Assembly: GCA_023397655.1 (NCBI GenBank)
Contig: JAEWTW010000008.1
Coordinates: 1 to 56,303 of the forward strand
Reading direction: 5' to 3'
Length of the DNA stretch: 56,303 nt
Source: Bacillota bacterium
Lineage (GTDB): Bacteria; Bacillota; Clostridia; Christensenellales; SZUA-584
In this document: positions 34,722 through 43,530 of the stretch, piece by piece
Layout: the number at the start of each line of letters is the position of its first letter
How positions within the stretch are numbered: position 1 is the first letter of the stretch
Position numbers and translations under genes: made by a program
Notes under the pieces: model-generated
What the model saw: only the letters and a program-made list of their open reading frames with translations
Database searches by the model: none
What the model was told of the DNA's origin: nothing

Positions 34722-35603
34722 TCAAGATCCCAGCAAAAGTCTGGCCAGCACCGAATCAGGTCCCAAAACAACGGTCTTGTTCGACCCTTCCAGCGATGCC
34801 TTCAGCGCTTCCAACGCCAGCATATATTCATAGAAATTCCGCTTGTCATCCGTGTTGTACGCTTCGGACAGCATGCGCATATACGCCTGCTCGCCCTCCG
34901 CCTCAATCTTGGCCGCCTGTGCGTCCGCGTTGGACACGATGATGTTCACCTGCTTGTCCACGTCGTTGCGGATGATGGATGCTTCGTATTCACCGTCCGC
35001 CGTATACTTTTCGGAAATCTGGTTGCGCTCGGAGATCATGCGCGAATATACCGCCTGCTCGTTGGCTTCAGGCAGATCGAACCGCTTGATCTTGACGTCC
35101 ACCACCTCGATGCCATAATTCTGTGCGATGGCGTCCACATTGGACGCAATGCCCGCGTAGATGTCATTGCGTTCCGCGGCGTCCTCTTCGTTGATGATGT
35201 CCTTCTGAGCCAGCGTGCCCATGATGTTTTTCAGCGCGTTGTACGTCATCGCGTCCAGCCTCTCCTCCGCCACAGTGACGCTGCCCAGTGTCTGGAAGAA
35301 CTTCAGCGGCGACGAGATGCGCCACAGTATATAGCTGTCCACCGTCATGTTCTGTTTGTCCGCAGTCAGCACTTCCGAAGGCGGTATGTCGTAAAACATG
35401 ATCGCCTTGGGGAATGTCCTCACGCTGTCAACGAAAGGCGTCTTGAAATAAAGCCCCGGAGTGTCGTTGGTGGCAATGATCTTGGAAAACCGGACGACGC
35501 AGGCATATTCGTTTTCCGGCACAACATAGTAGCTTGTCAGGGCAATGATCAGCACCACGATAACCACTACAAAAATGAGCGCTTTAACAATTTTCTTTTT
35601 CAT
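34722..35603 (-). CDS. hflC: HflC, SPFH-family membrane protein
   Basis: The protein has 293 residues. One N-terminal membrane helix is followed by the SPFH/Band 7 domain and a coiled-coil region ending in a hydrophobic tail (LGPDSVLARLLLG). With HflK it forms a cage around FtsH in well-studied bacteria and modulates membrane-protein proteolysis. The start is one base beyond the hflK stop, so the pair is coupled. Confidence 0.9.
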   Translation of the reverse strand: MKKKIVKALIFVVVIVVLIIALTSYYVVPENEYACVVRFSKIIATNDTPGLYFKTPFVDSVRTFPKAIMFYDIPPSEVLTADKQNMTVDSYILWRISSPLKFFQTLGSVTVAEERLDAMTYNALKNIMGTLAQKDIINEEDAAERNDIYAGIASNVDAIAQNYGIEVVDVKIKRFDLPEANEQAVYSRMISERNQISEKYTADGEYEASIIRNDVDKQVNIIVSNADAQAAKIEAEGEQAYMRMLSEAYNTDDKRNFYEYMLALEALKASLEGSNKTVVLGPDSVLARLLLGS

Positions 35604-35604
35604 G

Positions 35605-36597
35605 TTACTGACCCCCCTCCTGCTGCTGCGTACCGCCGGAGCCGTCTAGAAAGCTCTCCAGCGGCAACATCATCTCCACGCCGTTCTCTGAGGTGTTGAT
35701 AAATATCTTCACGCCGGGCAGCATGTCCGTGATGATCTCGTAGTACATCCGGGAGCGGGTGATCTCCGGGTTGTTGATGTACTCACTGTACATCGCCTCG
35801 AACATGGCTATTTTTTCCGTCGCATCGTTAATGCGGCTCTGTTTCAAAAATTCGGCGTTCTGCAAGGCCTTGTCAGCCTGTGCCTGCGCTTTGGGGATCT
35901 CGGCATTTTGATAAGCCTTGGCCTCGTTTACCACTGTCTCGGCACCCTGCTTAGCCGTTTCCACCTGTTTAAACGCGGCGGTTACCTCGTCTGTGGGCGG
36001 GTCGCTGTCCTGAATCTTCACATCCGTCAGCATCAGGCCAACGTCATACTCGGCAAGCACTTTGGTGATCAGTTCCTTCACCTGCTGCTGCACCAGTTCC
36101 TTGCCATTGGTCAGCACCGCGTCCACGTTGGTGGAACCCACCACGTTTCTCACCTGGCTCTGGATCAGGTTACGGAGTATCTCTTCCGGCTCATAGGACG
36201 AGTACAGGTATTTAACCGGGTCAGACACTTTGTATTCGACAAAGAACTCTACATTGACGATATTGTAGTCCCCTGTGATCATCTTGCTCTCGCCCTCCAC
36301 CAGTGAATAACCCGTCTCGGTTTGTGCTTCGGTGCGGTAGCCCAGCTCTATTTTCTGGTAAACGTTCACGTCCACCTTGCGCGCTTCCTGAATGCCGAAG
36401 GGCAGCTTAAAGTGTATACCCGCTTCGGTGACGTCCGTTACTTTACCAAACGTGGTCACCACAGCCTGCTGCTTGTCGTCCACCGTATACCAGCTCGTTG
36501 ACGCAAGTACGATCAGCACCACGACAACGATCGCAATGATTATGATCTTTTTAACTTTGCTCCAATCGGGTTTTGTCCCCTTGGGGTTCAAATCCAT
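35605..36597 (-). CDS. hflK: HflK, SPFH-family membrane protein
   Basis: The protein has 330 residues. It has a short Gly/Pro-poor N-terminal arm, one membrane helix (about 18-38), the SPFH domain (STSWYTVDDKQQAVVTTFGK onward) and a Gln/Ala-rich coiled coil. The ATG at 36597 is preferred because GAGG stands six bases upstream; two earlier in-frame ATGs overlap or precede that site. The C-terminus is Gly/Gln-rich. Confidence 0.9.
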   Translation of the reverse strand: MDLNPKGTKPDWSKVKKIIIIAIVVVVLIVLASTSWYTVDDKQQAVVTTFGKVTDVTEAGIHFKLPFGIQEARKVDVNVYQKIELGYRTEAQTETGYSLVEGESKMITGDYNIVNVEFFVEYKVSDPVKYLYSSYEPEEILRNLIQSQVRNVVGSTNVDAVLTNGKELVQQQVKELITKVLAEYDVGLMLTDVKIQDSDPPTDEVTAAFKQVETAKQGAETVVNEAKAYQNAEIPKAQAQADKALQNAEFLKQSRINDATEKIAMFEAMYSEYINNPEITRSRMYYEIITDMLPGVKIFINTSENGVEMMLPLESFLDGSGGTQQQEGGQ

Positions 36598-36689
36598 CAC
36601 CATCCTCATTTATTATTATTGTTTATGTTATCATAATTGCGCGAAACATGAAAGTTATTTGCATTTCTTCCCGAAGGGATGCGCCCATT

Positions 36690-36718
36690 AAAAAAGCGCG
36701 TCCACTCTTCGGACACGC
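36690..36718 (-). terminator. Terminator of the zinc-ribbon gene
   Basis: Minus-strand GCGTGTCC, loop GAAGAGT, GGACGCGC (one G-U pair) followed by six T. It lies just after the stop at 36734. Confidence 0.85.
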
Positions 36719-36733
36719 CGCCGGTTCCTGAAT

Positions 36734-37108
36734 TTATTTTCTTGCACCGCAGTGAGGACAGTAGGAAAAGCTTGGGTCAAACGCTTCTCCGCAGTTTTTA
36801 CACGTTGTGTAAAACTCTCCAAAGCCGCCAAAGCCGCTGCTCACCTTCTTCATGCGTGAAAAATCCGGTTCAGCGCCCCGCTCCAGCTGCTTGCCGTACT
36901 CCGCGTCCGCCTCGTACACCGCGCCGCAGCCGCGCACACGTACAAAATACCGCTTGTTCCAGCGGAATGTAGGGATGAAGAAAAAGTGAAAGTATGTAAA
37001 CTGTAATATCAGCACCGCTCGGGAATAGCGCCCGCACTCCGGGCAAACGATATTCGCAAATTCGCGAAGTTCCTTTTCCTTTTCTTCGATACCGAATATA
37101 AAAAACAT
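36734..37108 (-). CDS. Zinc-ribbon protein
   Basis: The protein has 124 residues. It holds two CxxC pairs at each end: CPECGRYS and a distal Cys in the first part, and CKNCGEAF ... CPHCGARK at the C-terminus, which forms a typical double zinc ribbon. A central hydrophobic stretch (ILQFTYFHFFFIPTF) may contact the membrane. AGAGG stands nine bases before the ATG. It is monocistronic with its own terminator. The function is unknown. Confidence 0.75.
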   Translation of the reverse strand: MFFIFGIEEKEKELREFANIVCPECGRYSRAVLILQFTYFHFFFIPTFRWNKRYFVRVRGCGAVYEADAEYGKQLERGAEPDFSRMKKVSSGFGGFGEFYTTCKNCGEAFDPSFSYCPHCGARK

Positions 37109-37191
37109 CCGCCTGCACCTCTTCCACTTCCATTATAGGCGCATTTTCCGCAGCGTCAATCGGGTTTTGCACGCTGCCTCCACAGATGCCG

Positions 37192-38067
37192 CTATGCGTA
37201 ATACTGCCCGATAAACTCAACGGTTGCTTTGCCTGTACCCGGAGCGGACAGTGTCAGGCGGTAATACCGTCCGAAGAATTTGGCCACGATGGCCTGTGTT
37301 TCCCCCGGAGCTACGTTCTTTTGTGTATCATGCGCCCAGCGGGAAGAATCAAAGCCCGTTTCCACCGTCGTCAGCAGCTCGGCCTCCCCTGTGTTGGTGA
37401 CGAAGAATGTCCCCTCCTTGATGCGGTCCACCCGCCGCATAACGGAAGAATCCTCACCTTCGAACTCAATGTGCCACACCTGGCTTTCCAAACGCATACC
37501 CGAACCATCTGCGCAGCATCCGCAGGACACAGGGGCGCATATATCAACCGCTTCGGAGCAAGGGCACCCCGGCAGCACATGACAGCCGTCCAAAGCGCAG
37601 CTCCAGTCCAGCAGCAATCGTGGGCAGGTGGCCGGTTCCGCCGATATCATGATCAATGATGGCGCTGCTACACTCAGCGCAAGGCCGAACGGCGCACACC
37701 CCAGTTCCCGTCTGATTGCTGTTATCAGCGGCAGAACGTCCGCCTTCTTCCACCCGCAGAAGCCTCGTGCCACCTCAAACGACGCCCTTTCCTTCACCGT
37801 CAGCGGTGCACCGCACGGCAATATGGGTTGGATGCACACCGTTTCCCGGGAGCCGCAAACCCGGCCGGCGTTAACAAAGATGCGCAAACATGCCGATTCC
37901 GGCTCAGCACAAGCCCGGCTTCCTAGATTAAAGTAAGCACAAGCCGTTCGGGTCTGGTGTCCGGCAGTGCCTGCTTGCAACACGCCCGGTATCAACCTTT
38001 TCTCAAAGCCGCATTTGATTAATGTATAGCATTTTACGCAGCCGTTGGCTTCCAATGTATGATGCAT
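37192..38067 (-). CDS. Cysteine-rich protein with C-terminal DUF6385-like domain
   Basis: The protein has 291 residues with more than 20 cysteines concentrated in the first 190. The last 85 residues (GTFFVTNTGEAELLTTVE onward, ending VEFIGQYYA) resemble the DUF6385 domain of Clostridia surface or spore proteins. There is no signal peptide. The location beside two CotF-like coat genes and the cysteine content suggest a spore coat or exosporium component cross-linked by disulfides. This is inference; the N-terminal part is not recognised. Confidence 0.6.
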   Translation of the reverse strand: MHHTLEANGCVKCYTLIKCGFEKRLIPGVLQAGTAGHQTRTACAYFNLGSRACAEPESACLRIFVNAGRVCGSRETVCIQPILPCGAPLTVKERASFEVARGFCGWKKADVLPLITAIRRELGCAPFGLALSVAAPSLIMISAEPATCPRLLLDWSCALDGCHVLPGCPCSEAVDICAPVSCGCCADGSGMRLESQVWHIEFEGEDSSVMRRVDRIKEGTFFVTNTGEAELLTTVETGFDSSRWAHDTQKNVAPGETQAIVAKFFGRYYRLTLSAPGTGKATVEFIGQYYA

Positions 38068-38188
38068 CCGTCAGTATCCCCTCACTAGATGATATGACAG
38101 GACTGCCTGTATTGTTAAATTAGAAATGCACAGAGTAATTGTATATAATTATAGATTTTATATGGTTCAGGCGCCATGAGAACAGACA

Positions 38189-38470
38189 TCACGTCTCCGT
38201 GATCATATTCTTGTATGTGTTTTTCACTTGCTGAACATGCTGGCTGGCCGCATCCTGGGTCTGGTAATACCCCTTCTCTCTCATCTGGTCAAACAGCTCG
38301 TACTGATCCTGACTGGTCTGGCTGAATTGGCTGCCGAGTATCTTCCTCAGATTCTTGCACGAGGCTTCCTGTATTCCCGACGCATAAAGCGACATCATCT
38401 GCTTCTCCTGATTAAGCAGGTCGGTAAGCAATTCCTTCTCAGTCATATTGGGATGCTGGTTTTGTATCAT
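38189..38470 (-). CDS. CotF-family spore coat protein
   Basis: The protein has 93 residues: TEKELLTDLLNQEKQMMSLYASGIQEASC followed by FDQMREKGYYQTQDA, the helical ferritin-like CotF pattern. It would be deposited in the spore coat. GGGAGGGG precedes the ATG. It follows a second small helical protein by 11 bases, as paired CotF subunits do in Clostridia. Confidence 0.85.
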   Translation of the reverse strand: MIQNQHPNMTEKELLTDLLNQEKQMMSLYASGIQEASCKNLRKILGSQFSQTSQDQYELFDQMREKGYYQTQDAASQHVQQVKNTYKNMITET

Positions 38471-38481
38471 GCTTCCCCTCC

Positions 38482-38694
38482 CTATTTATGTGTATCCAGA
38501 TAGCTAAGCAGGTTCAAGTAGTTTTCTTTGTGATGCTTGGCCAACTGCTGAGCGCAGCTTTTCAGCGTCGGGTCTGCAAAGTATTCCGCGTAAAGCTCGC
38601 TCTTTTTGGCAGCCAAAGCCTCATGGTTTAAATGGTCCTCAATAATCATCAGATTTTTGGCCTCTATTTCAGACGTCGCGCTTCCAAATATCAT
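38482..38694 (-). CDS. Small CotF-like coat-associated protein
   Basis: The protein has 70 residues and is all helical (LMIIEDHLNHEALAAKKSEL, then LAKHHKENYLNLLSYL). The length and position fit the shorter member of a CotF-like pair. AGGAGG stands six bases before the ATG. Assignment rests mainly on context and helix pattern. Confidence 0.65.
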   Translation of the reverse strand: MIFGSATSEIEAKNLMIIEDHLNHEALAAKKSELYAEYFADPTLKSCAQQLAKHHKENYLNLLSYLDTHK

Positions 38695-38764
38695 ATTTTG
38701 CCTCCTACGCTACCGATTGTGGTCAATCATTTATATTTTGTACCCAAATATACTAAATATGCAC

Positions 38765-38793
38765 TTTATGTTTTTGGCATTATGCATTATAAT
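38765..38793 (+). promoter_or_regulatory. Promoter of recX abutting its start codon
   Basis: TTTATG (38765-38770), 17-base spacer, perfect TATAAT (38788-38793). The predicted transcript start (about 38800) coincides with the recX ATG at 38801, so the mRNA may be leaderless. Confidence 0.5.
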
Positions 38794-38800
38794 CGAAATT

Positions 38801-39430
38801 ATGGAAGAAACGCTGACAATCACAGCCATTGAGCCTCAGAAAAAGAAAAAAGACCGCTACAACATATATGCCCATGGAGAGTATGTCGCGTCGTTGGGAG
38901 CCGATGCGGTTGTCAGGATGAACATAAAGACGGGCTCCGCCGTCAGCCAAAGCGCACTGGATGCGGCGGTGTTGGAGGACAATATACAATACGCGTTCGA
39001 CTGCGCCGTATCGCTGCTGTCTCACAGCATGCGCACCCGGGGCGAGCTAGTACAGCGGCTGCGTGAAAAGAACATTGCGGACGCGGCTATAGAACCTGCG
39101 ATGGACAAGCTCTCATCGTACGGTTATGTGGATGACGCGGCCTATGCCAAAGAGTTTGTACAGAGCGCCGTATCCGTGGGGCGTTGGGGACGCATCGCAA
39201 TATTTCACCGGCTGCAGGAAAAGCGGCTGGACCGCGCGCTGATCGACAGCGCGATGGCGGCATACACCGACGAGGATGAGCGGCGCAACGCGCGCAGGCA
39301 GCTGGACACGCTGATGTCAAGGAACGCTGGCGACGCACGCAAACTGCGGCAGAAAGTTTTTGCGGCGCTGACGCGGCACGGATTCTCATACGATACCATC
39401 AGTTCGTTGTTCTCGGAGGCAGACGAGTGA
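38801..39430 (+). CDS. recX: RecX-family regulatory protein
   Basis: The protein has 209 residues. It holds three-helix RecX repeats (for example LLSHSMRTRGELVQRLREKNI and YGYVDDAAYAKEFVQS). RecX limits RecA filament growth. The ATG at 38801 gives the usual N-terminus MEETLTITAIEPQ; there is no ribosome site before it. The longer upstream frame is a hydrophobic string from noncoding DNA. The stop overlaps the birA GTG. Confidence 0.9.
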   Translation: MEETLTITAIEPQKKKKDRYNIYAHGEYVASLGADAVVRMNIKTGSAVSQSALDAAVLEDNIQYAFDCAVSLLSHSMRTRGELVQRLREKNIADAAIEPAMDKLSSYGYVDDAAYAKEFVQSAVSVGRWGRIAIFHRLQEKRLDRALIDSAMAAYTDEDERRNARRQLDTLMSRNAGDARKLRQKVFAALTRHGFSYDTISSLFSEADE

Positions 39431-40362
39431 GAGAGCAGATTTACCGGCGGCTCAAGGAAGCCGGCGGCTACATATCCGGCGAAACGATCAGTGAGTCACT
39501 GGGTATCACGCGGGCGGCGCTGTGGAAGCATATCCGTGCCATGGAGGCGGACGGCGCGGTGATCGGCAGTGCCAACAAGCGCGGCTACAAGCTGGAGAGC
39601 CCGCCCGACGTACCGCGTATTGAATACGTGGGCGCACATATCCGCCACGACATACCGCTGCAATACCAGCCGTCCACCGCATCCACCAACGACGACGCCA
39701 AGGCGGCGGCACAGATGCAGCAGACCGGCGTGTTCATCGCTGGCGAGCAGACGGCTGGCAAAGGCCGAAAGGGCCGTACATGGGTCTCGGAGCTCCGCAG
39801 CGGCGTCTACATGTCGTTCCTCGTGCGCCCGAAGACGGTTCCCGAAAAGGTGGCCGGTCTGACACTGGCTGTGGCGGTATCCATGTGCAGGGCCATCGAG
39901 AGCGTTTCGGATGCGTCCGCACGCATCAAGTGGCCCAACGATATCATCGTGGACGGCAGGAAGGCCGCGGGCATACTGACCGAAAGCATGCTCAATATGG
40001 ACGGTGTGGACTATGTCGTCTGCGGCATCGGCGTCAACACACAGGCGAAGTTCGAAGGCGAACTGGCCGCGACGGCAACCGGCGTGTCCGTCAACGGTAC
40101 GCTGCTGGCCGCGGCCATGATCGACGGTTTTATCGACGCATACGCGCTGTTTGAAAGCGAGGGGCTTGCGCCTTTCATGGACGAGTTCCGCCGCCGGAGT
40201 GCCATATCCGGCGCTGTTACCGTTTCATCCGCCTCGGGCAGCGACACGGGTACGCTTGCCGGTTTCGATGATGACGGCGCGCTGCTGCTGAACGTGGATG
40301 GTGAGACCCGGCGCTATGTGGCGGGCGAAGTATCGCTCAGAGGAGAAAAAGGCTATGTTTAA
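39427..40362 (+). CDS. birA: BirA, biotin-protein ligase / biotin operon repressor
   Basis: The protein has 311 residues. An N-terminal winged helix (GGYISGETISESLGITRAALWKHI, about 12-35) indicates the DNA-binding bifunctional type. The ligase core has GEQTAGKGRKGRTW and IKWPNDIIVDGRKAAGIL. It biotinylates carboxylase or decarboxylase carrier domains and represses biotin genes. The start is GTG overlapping the recX stop as GTGA. Confidence 0.95.
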   Translation: MREQIYRRLKEAGGYISGETISESLGITRAALWKHIRAMEADGAVIGSANKRGYKLESPPDVPRIEYVGAHIRHDIPLQYQPSTASTNDDAKAAAQMQQTGVFIAGEQTAGKGRKGRTWVSELRSGVYMSFLVRPKTVPEKVAGLTLAVAVSMCRAIESVSDASARIKWPNDIIVDGRKAAGILTESMLNMDGVDYVVCGIGVNTQAKFEGELAATATGVSVNGTLLAAAMIDGFIDAYALFESEGLAPFMDEFRRRSAISGAVTVSSASGSDTGTLAGFDDDGALLLNVDGETRRYVAGEVSLRGEKGYV

Positions 40363-41293
40363 CGGAAGCCTGACAGATATACCCGGCGTACTGGCCGGAC
40401 ACTATACAGACAGCAAGCACCTCACCGGCTGCACCGTTGTGCTGCTGAAAGGCGGCGCGGTGGCGGGTGTGGACGTGCGCGGAAGCGCTCCCGGTACGCG
40501 GGAGACGGACCTGCTCAGACCCTGCAACACCGTACAGCACGCGCACGCGCTGCTGCTCAGCGGCGGCAGCGCCTTTGGACTGGCTGCGGCGGATGGTGTG
40601 ATGCGCTGGCTGGAGGAACGTAGCGAAGGCTTCGATACTGGCTACGCGCGCGTACCCATCGTCCCGGCGGCGGTGTTGTACGACCTTGGCGTGGGCAGCG
40701 CATCTGTGCGACCCGACGCAGCGGCGGGTTACGCGGCATGCCAGAATGCAAACAGCAAGCTGGAATCCGGCCCATATGGAGCCGGTACCGGGGCTTCTGT
40801 CGGCAAGGCGGGCGACCCCGAACGGATGGGGCGCGGCGGTTTTGGCACAGCGTCAATAGCGTTGCCGGGCGGTGTGATGGTCGCGGCAGCGTTCGCGGTC
40901 AATGCGTTCGGCGACGTGTATGAACACGCCAGCGGCAAAAAGATTGCCGGCATGGCAGGCGGTTCTGTGATGGACGCGCTGTTGCACTCTCCCCCGCCAA
41001 ACCACCCCACTGGCGCATACGCCGGCGGGGACCCCGGTAATATGTCCGGCCTCAACACCACGATCGGCATCGTGGGCACCAACGCAACGCTCACCAAGGA
41101 ACAGGCCAACAAGCTGGCCTCTATGGGACAGGACGGCATCGCGATGACCGTCCGGCCTGCACACACAATGTTTGACGGCGACACGGTATTTGCATTCGGC
41201 ACCGGCGCTGCCTCCGGCGACTTCTCCGCGATACTCGCGGCAGGCGCTGAGGCTGCGGCACGTGCCATCGTCAATGCCGTTTCATACTTATAA
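40355..41293 (+). CDS. P1-family peptidase (S58, DmpA-like)
   Basis: The protein has 312 residues. It belongs to the N-terminal-nucleophile aminopeptidase family that self-cleaves. TDIPGVLAGHYTD at the start, LLSGGSAFGLAAADGVMRWLEE and NTTIGIVGTNATLTKEQANKLA are characteristic; the conserved Asn-Thr-Thr holds the likely cleavage site. The ATG at 40355 has GAGGAG nine bases upstream and overlaps birA by eight bases. The natural substrate is unknown. Confidence 0.88.
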   Translation: MFNGSLTDIPGVLAGHYTDSKHLTGCTVVLLKGGAVAGVDVRGSAPGTRETDLLRPCNTVQHAHALLLSGGSAFGLAAADGVMRWLEERSEGFDTGYARVPIVPAAVLYDLGVGSASVRPDAAAGYAACQNANSKLESGPYGAGTGASVGKAGDPERMGRGGFGTASIALPGGVMVAAAFAVNAFGDVYEHASGKKIAGMAGGSVMDALLHSPPPNHPTGAYAGGDPGNMSGLNTTIGIVGTNATLTKEQANKLASMGQDGIAMTVRPAHTMFDGDTVFAFGTGAASGDFSAILAAGAEAAARAIVNAVSYL

Positions 41294-41360
41294 TCCGCAC
41301 CCCTCGCCTTTATGTCAGCAGTATAATGAGAACCGCCCTCCGGCGCGGAAGGAGACGACG

Positions 41361-42884
41361 ATGATACCCGTTGTACGTAAAAAACAGATGCAGTCGCTGG
41401 ACGCCTATATGATGGAGCAAATGCGCATTCCGGCGCGCGTACTGATGGAAAACGCGGCGTTTGGCATCACCACAGCCGTTTGGGAGCGCTTTGGCAAAAC
41501 GAAGGTGCTCGTGCTGTGTGGTATGGGCAACAACGGCGGGGACGGTTTCGCGGCGGCGCGCCAGTTGGAAGCCAAAGGCTGTGAGGTGCGCGTCTGCCTT
41601 GTCGGCAAAGCGGAGGCGCTGCAGGGTGAAGCAGCGGAGAACGCGGCATATTTCGGACCGCGCATATTCGAGATCGTCAGCGAAGGGACAGCAGAAGCGC
41701 TGCTGAGCGGCCTATCCGACCATGTGCTGATCGATGCGCTGTTTGGCGTGGGGCTTACGCGTGATGCGGAAGGGCTTTACAAAAAGGTGATCGATTTGGT
41801 CAATGACAGCGGTGCACATATCATCGCCTGCGATATACCGTCCGGCATTGACGCGGACACCGGCCTCGTGATGGGCGCGGCTGTGCACGCACACGAGACC
41901 GTCACGTTCCAGTGTGCCAAACCGGGGCATTTTCTTTACCCTGGCAGGGCTTATACTGGCAAACTGACAGTTAAGGAAATCGGCACCACCGGCGAATATA
42001 GAGTGGGCCAAATCCGAGCCGCGGTGGAGGGCTTGAAGCTGCTTCCGCGGGATCCGGATACGCACAAGGGCAGCTACGGCAAGCTGGCCTGCGTGGCGGG
42101 CAGCCAGGGGTTTTCGGGGGCAGGGCTTCTGTGCGTCTGCGGCGCACTGCGTGCGGGCGCGGGACTGGTGACCGCCGGCATACCGGCCAGCCTACAGCCG
42201 ATATTCTCCTCCCGTGTGCCTGAAAGCATGACGTTCGCGCTGGATGAATTTCAGGGCAACCTGTCTGAGCAGTGCCTTCCCGGGCTGGATCAGCTGATGG
42301 AAGGCAAAACGGCGCTGGCCGCGGGGCCGGGGCTGTCGCTCAGCGACGGTGCAGCCAAAGCGGTGGAACGCATGATCACGCAATACGACATCCGCAAGGT
42401 ATTCGACGCGGACGCGCTCACGCTGATCGCGCAGAACAAGGAATGGCTGGCCGCGAAACGCGGCGATATCGTGCTGACGCCGCATCTGGCCGAGTTCTCC
42501 CGCCTGTGCAACCTGACGGTGGACGAGATCAAGAATGACCCGCTGACCTGTGCACAGATATTCGCCAAAAAGTACAACCTCACAGTGCTGCTCAAGGGCG
42601 CGACGACACTGGTCACCAACGGCGACAAGACGGTGTTCGTTACAGCGGGCACACCCGGCATGGCGCGTGGCGGCAGCGGAGACGTGCTGACTGGCGTAAT
42701 CGGCGGCCTGATGTGCGGCGGCAACGCACGCGGCATGAGCGGCTTCGCGGCAGCGGTATATGGTGCGTACATTTGCGGCAAGGCGGGCGAGGCTGCGGCG
42801 CAGGATCGCGGCATACTGTCCATGACGCCTGCGGACACGCTGGCCAACATACCGCTCATCACAAGGGATATGGTCAAAGATTAA
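41361..42884 (+). CDS. nnr: Bifunctional NAD(P)H-hydrate epimerase / ADP-dependent dehydratase
   Basis: The protein has 507 residues and repairs hydrated NADH and NADPH. The N-terminal YjeF epimerase (CGMGNNGGDGFAAARQL, then DALFGVG) is fused to the C-terminal carbohydrate-kinase-like dehydratase (GSYGKLACVAGS, DADALT, LTPHLAEFSRL, GMARGGSGDVLTG). AAGGAG stands six bases before the ATG at 41361. A perfect 14-pair terminator follows. Confidence 0.95.
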   Translation: MIPVVRKKQMQSLDAYMMEQMRIPARVLMENAAFGITTAVWERFGKTKVLVLCGMGNNGGDGFAAARQLEAKGCEVRVCLVGKAEALQGEAAENAAYFGPRIFEIVSEGTAEALLSGLSDHVLIDALFGVGLTRDAEGLYKKVIDLVNDSGAHIIACDIPSGIDADTGLVMGAAVHAHETVTFQCAKPGHFLYPGRAYTGKLTVKEIGTTGEYRVGQIRAAVEGLKLLPRDPDTHKGSYGKLACVAGSQGFSGAGLLCVCGALRAGAGLVTAGIPASLQPIFSSRVPESMTFALDEFQGNLSEQCLPGLDQLMEGKTALAAGPGLSLSDGAAKAVERMITQYDIRKVFDADALTLIAQNKEWLAAKRGDIVLTPHLAEFSRLCNLTVDEIKNDPLTCAQIFAKKYNLTVLLKGATTLVTNGDKTVFVTAGTPGMARGGSGDVLTGVIGGLMCGGNARGMSGFAAAVYGAYICGKAGEAAAQDRGILSMTPADTLANIPLITRDMVKD

Positions 42885-42911
42885 CCTTTAGATTCAAATA
42901 GTTTGGATTAC

Positions 42912-42942
42912 AAAAAGAGAAATGCATAGCATTTCTCTTTTT
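42912..42942. terminator. Bidirectional terminator
   Basis: AAAAAGAGAAATGC (42912-42925) pairs perfectly with GCATTTCTCTTTTT (42929-42942) around a three-base loop. With A and T runs on both sides it can stop nnr (rightward) and the catabolic operon (leftward, stop at 42976). Confidence 0.95.
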
Positions 42943-42975
42943 GATAGGAGGCCAGAATGTTTTGTAATTATCAGT

Positions 42976-43488
42976 TTAGTCGATAAACTCTTCGATGACT
43001 TCAATTTGCTGCTCCGCCGGTATGTTCACAACATAGCAATCCGTCGCGTATACCCGTTCCGGCAGCGCGCACATGATGTGCACCTTGTCGCATTTGTACG
43101 GAAACCCACCTGCGTGCCATACGCCCGCCTTCACGTTCACCACCGTGCCGCGCGGCAGCAAAAACACCTCGATCTTATCGTAAGGCACTTCGTCCTTGGG
43201 GCAGGCTGGTGCCACATGCATCAAATAATCGCCATCAAGGCAAATAATCGTTTCATGGCAGGTATCATGGTGCTCGATCGCGTCAATGATGCGTGGCGTC
43301 CTCTGCTCCACCACACAAGCGGAATACGAGACACGCGTTGCATCGCCCAGACTCTGCTGCACCATGTCACGGTAAAACTCCACCGGCGGCGCACCCAAAT
43401 GGTCGCCTTCAGGCTCCAGTATGCTGGCATAGCTGCCATAGCGCTCAAACGCTTCTTTTGTGAGCCTGCGGATACCGATCTTTCTCAT
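42976..43488 (-). CDS. Ureidoglycolate lyase-like cupin (AllA-type fold)
   Basis: The protein has 170 residues. The beta-sandwich pattern EHHDTCHETIICLDGDYLMHV and later GTVVNVKAGVWHAGGFP fits the AllA/cupin family, which acts on small 2-oxo or hydroxy acids. The last gene of the rpe-deoC-BMC operon, it probably processes a sugar-acid intermediate, not allantoin products, since no purine genes lie nearby. The exact reaction is unknown. AAGGAGG precedes the ATG. Confidence 0.65.
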   Translation of the reverse strand: MRKIGIRRLTKEAFERYGSYASILEPEGDHLGAPPVEFYRDMVQQSLGDATRVSYSACVVEQRTPRIIDAIEHHDTCHETIICLDGDYLMHVAPACPKDEVPYDKIEVFLLPRGTVVNVKAGVWHAGGFPYKCDKVHIMCALPERVYATDCYVVNIPAEQQIEVIEEFID

Positions 43489-43530
43489 GGAATTCCCTCC
43501 TTATATCCAGCGGCATGCCGCCGTTACTTT

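Noticed and set aside
42976..43488. Purine-catabolic ureidoglycolate lyase (allA)
   Set aside because: The fold fits, but no allantoin or purine genes are near; only a family-level call is supported.
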